NCBI GenBank assembly: GCA_963976395.1
Contig: CAXBLG010000002.1
Location: 83,172 to 147,171 of the forward strand
Source of the DNA: UBA11612 sp963976395
GTDB lineage: Bacteria; Pseudomonadota; Alphaproteobacteria; Rhodospirillales; Rhodospirillaceae
Direction: 5' to 3'
Length of the DNA stretch: 64,000 nt
Shown: in pieces, positions 62,674 through 64,000 of the stretch
Layout of the letters: each line of letters starts with the position of its first letter
Numbering within the stretch: the first letter of the stretch is position 1
Translations under genes and position numbers: made by a program
The notes under the pieces: model-generated
Told to the model about the DNA's origin: nothing
Databases searched by the model: none
Seen by the model: the letters and a program-made list of their open reading frames with translations, nothing else

Positions 62674-63499
62674 AAGCCGCTAGGTCCAGCAGAGCCTGAT
62701 CGTCGTAGTCCAAGGTGGTGTGGTCAAAAAGACCCGTCTCTAGATCGCTGATGCTCTCTATGGAGTCCAGCGGCAGTGTTCGCAAAACCGGCAGAGCCGA
62801 CGTGACGTCGAAATAACGAATATCTTTTCCGGTCTCCGACTCTTTCAAACCAACATGATGCGCTCCGTCCACCGCTTCAATCTCAACAGCGGGAAACCGA
62901 GAACTAGCCAGCTTCGCGGTGGTCAAAGCGCCGTACATTTCAAGAGGCGTCGTACTTAAGTCTGCAAGGTCGGGTCCCAACGGCGCGCCGTTCCCATTCA
63001 CACGATGGCAAGCTCGGCATCCTGTGATTCGCGTCGTATCGTAAAACACTTCGTACCCGCGCAACGGACGCCCTGTGTGAGCCCCGATAGTCACACTGTC
63101 CGGCATATCCGCGAGGGACGGTGCCGCATCTAGGCGCGGGGCTGACATCTCCACGATCTGCTTGGGCTGATCGCCGCCGGAGGAAATCGACAATACAAAC
63201 GCCATGACTTGAGCCTGCATTTCGGGGTCGAGTAACTCGCCGAACGGCGACATCGCAGTCCCGGGCCTCCCTTTTTGAATGACGGTCCGAATCGCATCAA
63301 GGGTAAGGCCCGTATTCTCAAGACCCGGCCCTTCCGCGCCGACCCCGCCGGAGCCATGGCACATGGAACTTGCACATGTGGTTTCAAAAACTTGCCGGCC
63401 GGCGGCCACCTGGGCGGCTATATTCGGCGGCAGAGACTCTAACGCTTGAGCCGCTAGACTCCACAAAACTACCGCGGCACCAATCCAGATTGCTTTCAC
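62651..63499 (-). CDS. Exported c-type cytochrome
   Basis: 282 residues with a signal peptide (WIGAAVVLWSLAAQA). Two haem-binding sites are visible: an atypical CASSMCH (C-x4-C-H) at about residue 43 and a normal CRACH at about residue 165. In class I cytochromes C-x4-CH is rare, so the first site needs checking. The GTG at 63499 overlaps the dehydrogenase stop in GTGA and has GGAG 8 bases upstream, so the pair is translated together. It should take electrons from the PQQ enzyme to the respiratory chain. Confidence 0.88.
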   Translation of the reverse strand: MKAIWIGAAVVLWSLAAQALESLPPNIAAQVAAGRQVFETTCASSMCHGSGGVGAEGPGLENTGLTLDAIRTVIQKGRPGTAMSPFGELLDPEMQAQVMAFVLSISSGGDQPKQIVEMSAPRLDAAPSLADMPDSVTIGAHTGRPLRGYEVFYDTTRITGCRACHRVNGNGAPLGPDLADLSTTPLEMYGALTTAKLASSRFPAVEIEAVDGAHHVGLKESETGKDIRYFDVTSALPVLRTLPLDSIESISDLETGLFDHTTLDYDDQALLDLAAFIYASRR

Positions 63500-64000
63500 G
63501 GTTTTTTCTCCGGCAGAGCAAAGACAAAAATAGACGAGCCCGCCGGCGGCATGCGCGCCGCCATCTCTGGCCACAGCCGCGTTGACAAGCCCGCGCTGGC
63601 CGAGAGTGCCCCTGCACCTATCGCCACGTACTGACGCCCGTTTACGGCATAGCTGATCGGCGCGTTGGTGACCCCCGAGCCCATATTGAACGACCACACC
63701 TTGGTGCCGCTTCGTGCATCAAGCGCCCATGCAAACCCCAAAAGATCGCCGCCGAAAATCAGGTCGCCGCCGGTCGCCAGCAACGATGAGCCGTTCACAA
63801 GATCTGTCTCGAAGGTCCACTTGCGCTCGCCTGAGATCGCGTCAAACGCCGCGACATGCGGTGGCGCCTCCGGTGAGAGCACCGCGATAAGGCTGGCCGC
63901 GTTATAAAACTGCCCCTCTTTGGGTGCGCCGGGGTCAATGCGCTTCACCATCGCGCAGCTTTCAAGGGACGTCGTGTACCACCAGCCGGTGCGCGGGCTG
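63496..64000 (-). CDS. PQQ-dependent dehydrogenase, C-terminal part only
   Basis: Only the last 167 or so codons lie in the window. The propeller text is clear: PRTGWWYTTSLESCAM, AAFDAISGERKWTFETD, GGDLIFGGDLLGFAWALDARSG and SYAVNGRQYVAIGAGA, as in methanol/alcohol dehydrogenases that use PQQ in the periplasm. The cytochrome gene overlaps its stop. The active site and start are outside, so the substrate (an alcohol, sugar or aldehyde) cannot be inferred. Confidence 0.9.
   Translation of the reverse strand, partial: SPRTGWWYTTSLESCAMVKRIDPGAPKEGQFYNAASLIAVLSPEAPPHVAAFDAISGERKWTFETDLVNGSSLLATGGDLIFGGDLLGFAWALDARSGTKVWSFNMGSGVTNAPISYAVNGRQYVAIGAGALSASAGLSTRLWPEMAARMPPAGSSIFVFALPEKKP

Overview
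The window reads as one continuous piece of an alphaproteobacterial chromosome with moderate GC content. The evidence is the set of gene blocks: mreBCD-mrdA-rodA next to leuA, fabD-fabG-acpP-fabF-mltG, lptF-lptD-surA-pdxA-rsmA facing gmk-yicC, and rpsF-rpsR-DUF2232-rplI. All are arranged as in Alphaproteobacteria and are Gram-negative housekeeping genes. Nothing in the sequence places the organism securely below class. Gene density is high, and I saw no insertion sequence, prophage, CRISPR array or rRNA. There is one tRNA, for Lys with anticodon CTT.

Layout. 1-2.3 kb: the start of an MlaE-like permease, a STAS protein and a GAF/SpoIIE-phosphatase/anti-sigma-kinase fusion, all on the minus strand. 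2.4-5.4 kb: envelope glycan and lipid enzymes (a GT4 glycosyltransferase, an LpxL-type acyltransferase, a methyltransferase). 5.4-10.9 kb: an orphan peptide-type binding protein and a minus-strand run of small metabolic and stress genes (ferredoxin, Nudix, GST, PCu(A)C copper chaperone, spermidine-synthase-like protein, small unknowns). 11.3-17.3 kb: a small basic protein, tRNA-Lys, and the rod-shape operon mreB-mreC-mreD-mrdA-rodA read leftward. mrdA (PBP2) carries an apparent one-base frameshift. 17.4-28.2 kb: branched-chain amino-acid synthesis (leuA, ilvC, ilvN, ilvB) with miaA and a DUF1015 gene, interrupted by a large secreted zinc metalloprotease. 28.4-38 kb: pepA, a molybdenum hydroxylase large subunit, cysQ, sua5, an FAD-linked oxidase and an OmpA-family porin. 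38.2-46.5 kb: lptF, lptD, surA, pdxA and rsmA facing gmk and yicC. lptG is absent from its usual place between lptF and lptD. 46.6-51.3 kb: a signalling and accessory island (PAS-GGDEF-EAL protein, single-domain response regulator, KaiB homologue, SDR, TerC). 51.3-55.9 kb: mltG and the fatty-acid operon. 56.1-58.7 kb: the S6-S18-DUF2232-L9 operon with a candidate leader hairpin. 58.8-64 kb: a G3E metal GTPase, a WD40 protein, uppP, a LigB-type dioxygenase, and a c-type cytochrome translationally coupled to a PQQ-dependent dehydrogenase that runs out of the window.

How the genes work together. Much of the window builds the envelope: Lipid II recycling (uppP), elongasome (mre/rod/PBP2), glycan release (mltG), fatty acids (fab), LPS acylation and export (LpxL-like, lptF, lptD, surA). 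The most unusual parts are the KaiB/response-regulator pair, which has no KaiC and is divergent from a c-di-GMP phosphodiesterase with a degenerate GGDEF site; the STAS/phosphatase/kinase module placed before an MlaE-type permease; the metalloprotease with four tandem C-terminal modules of an unrecognised type; and the frameshift that separates PBP2 from its KTG motif.
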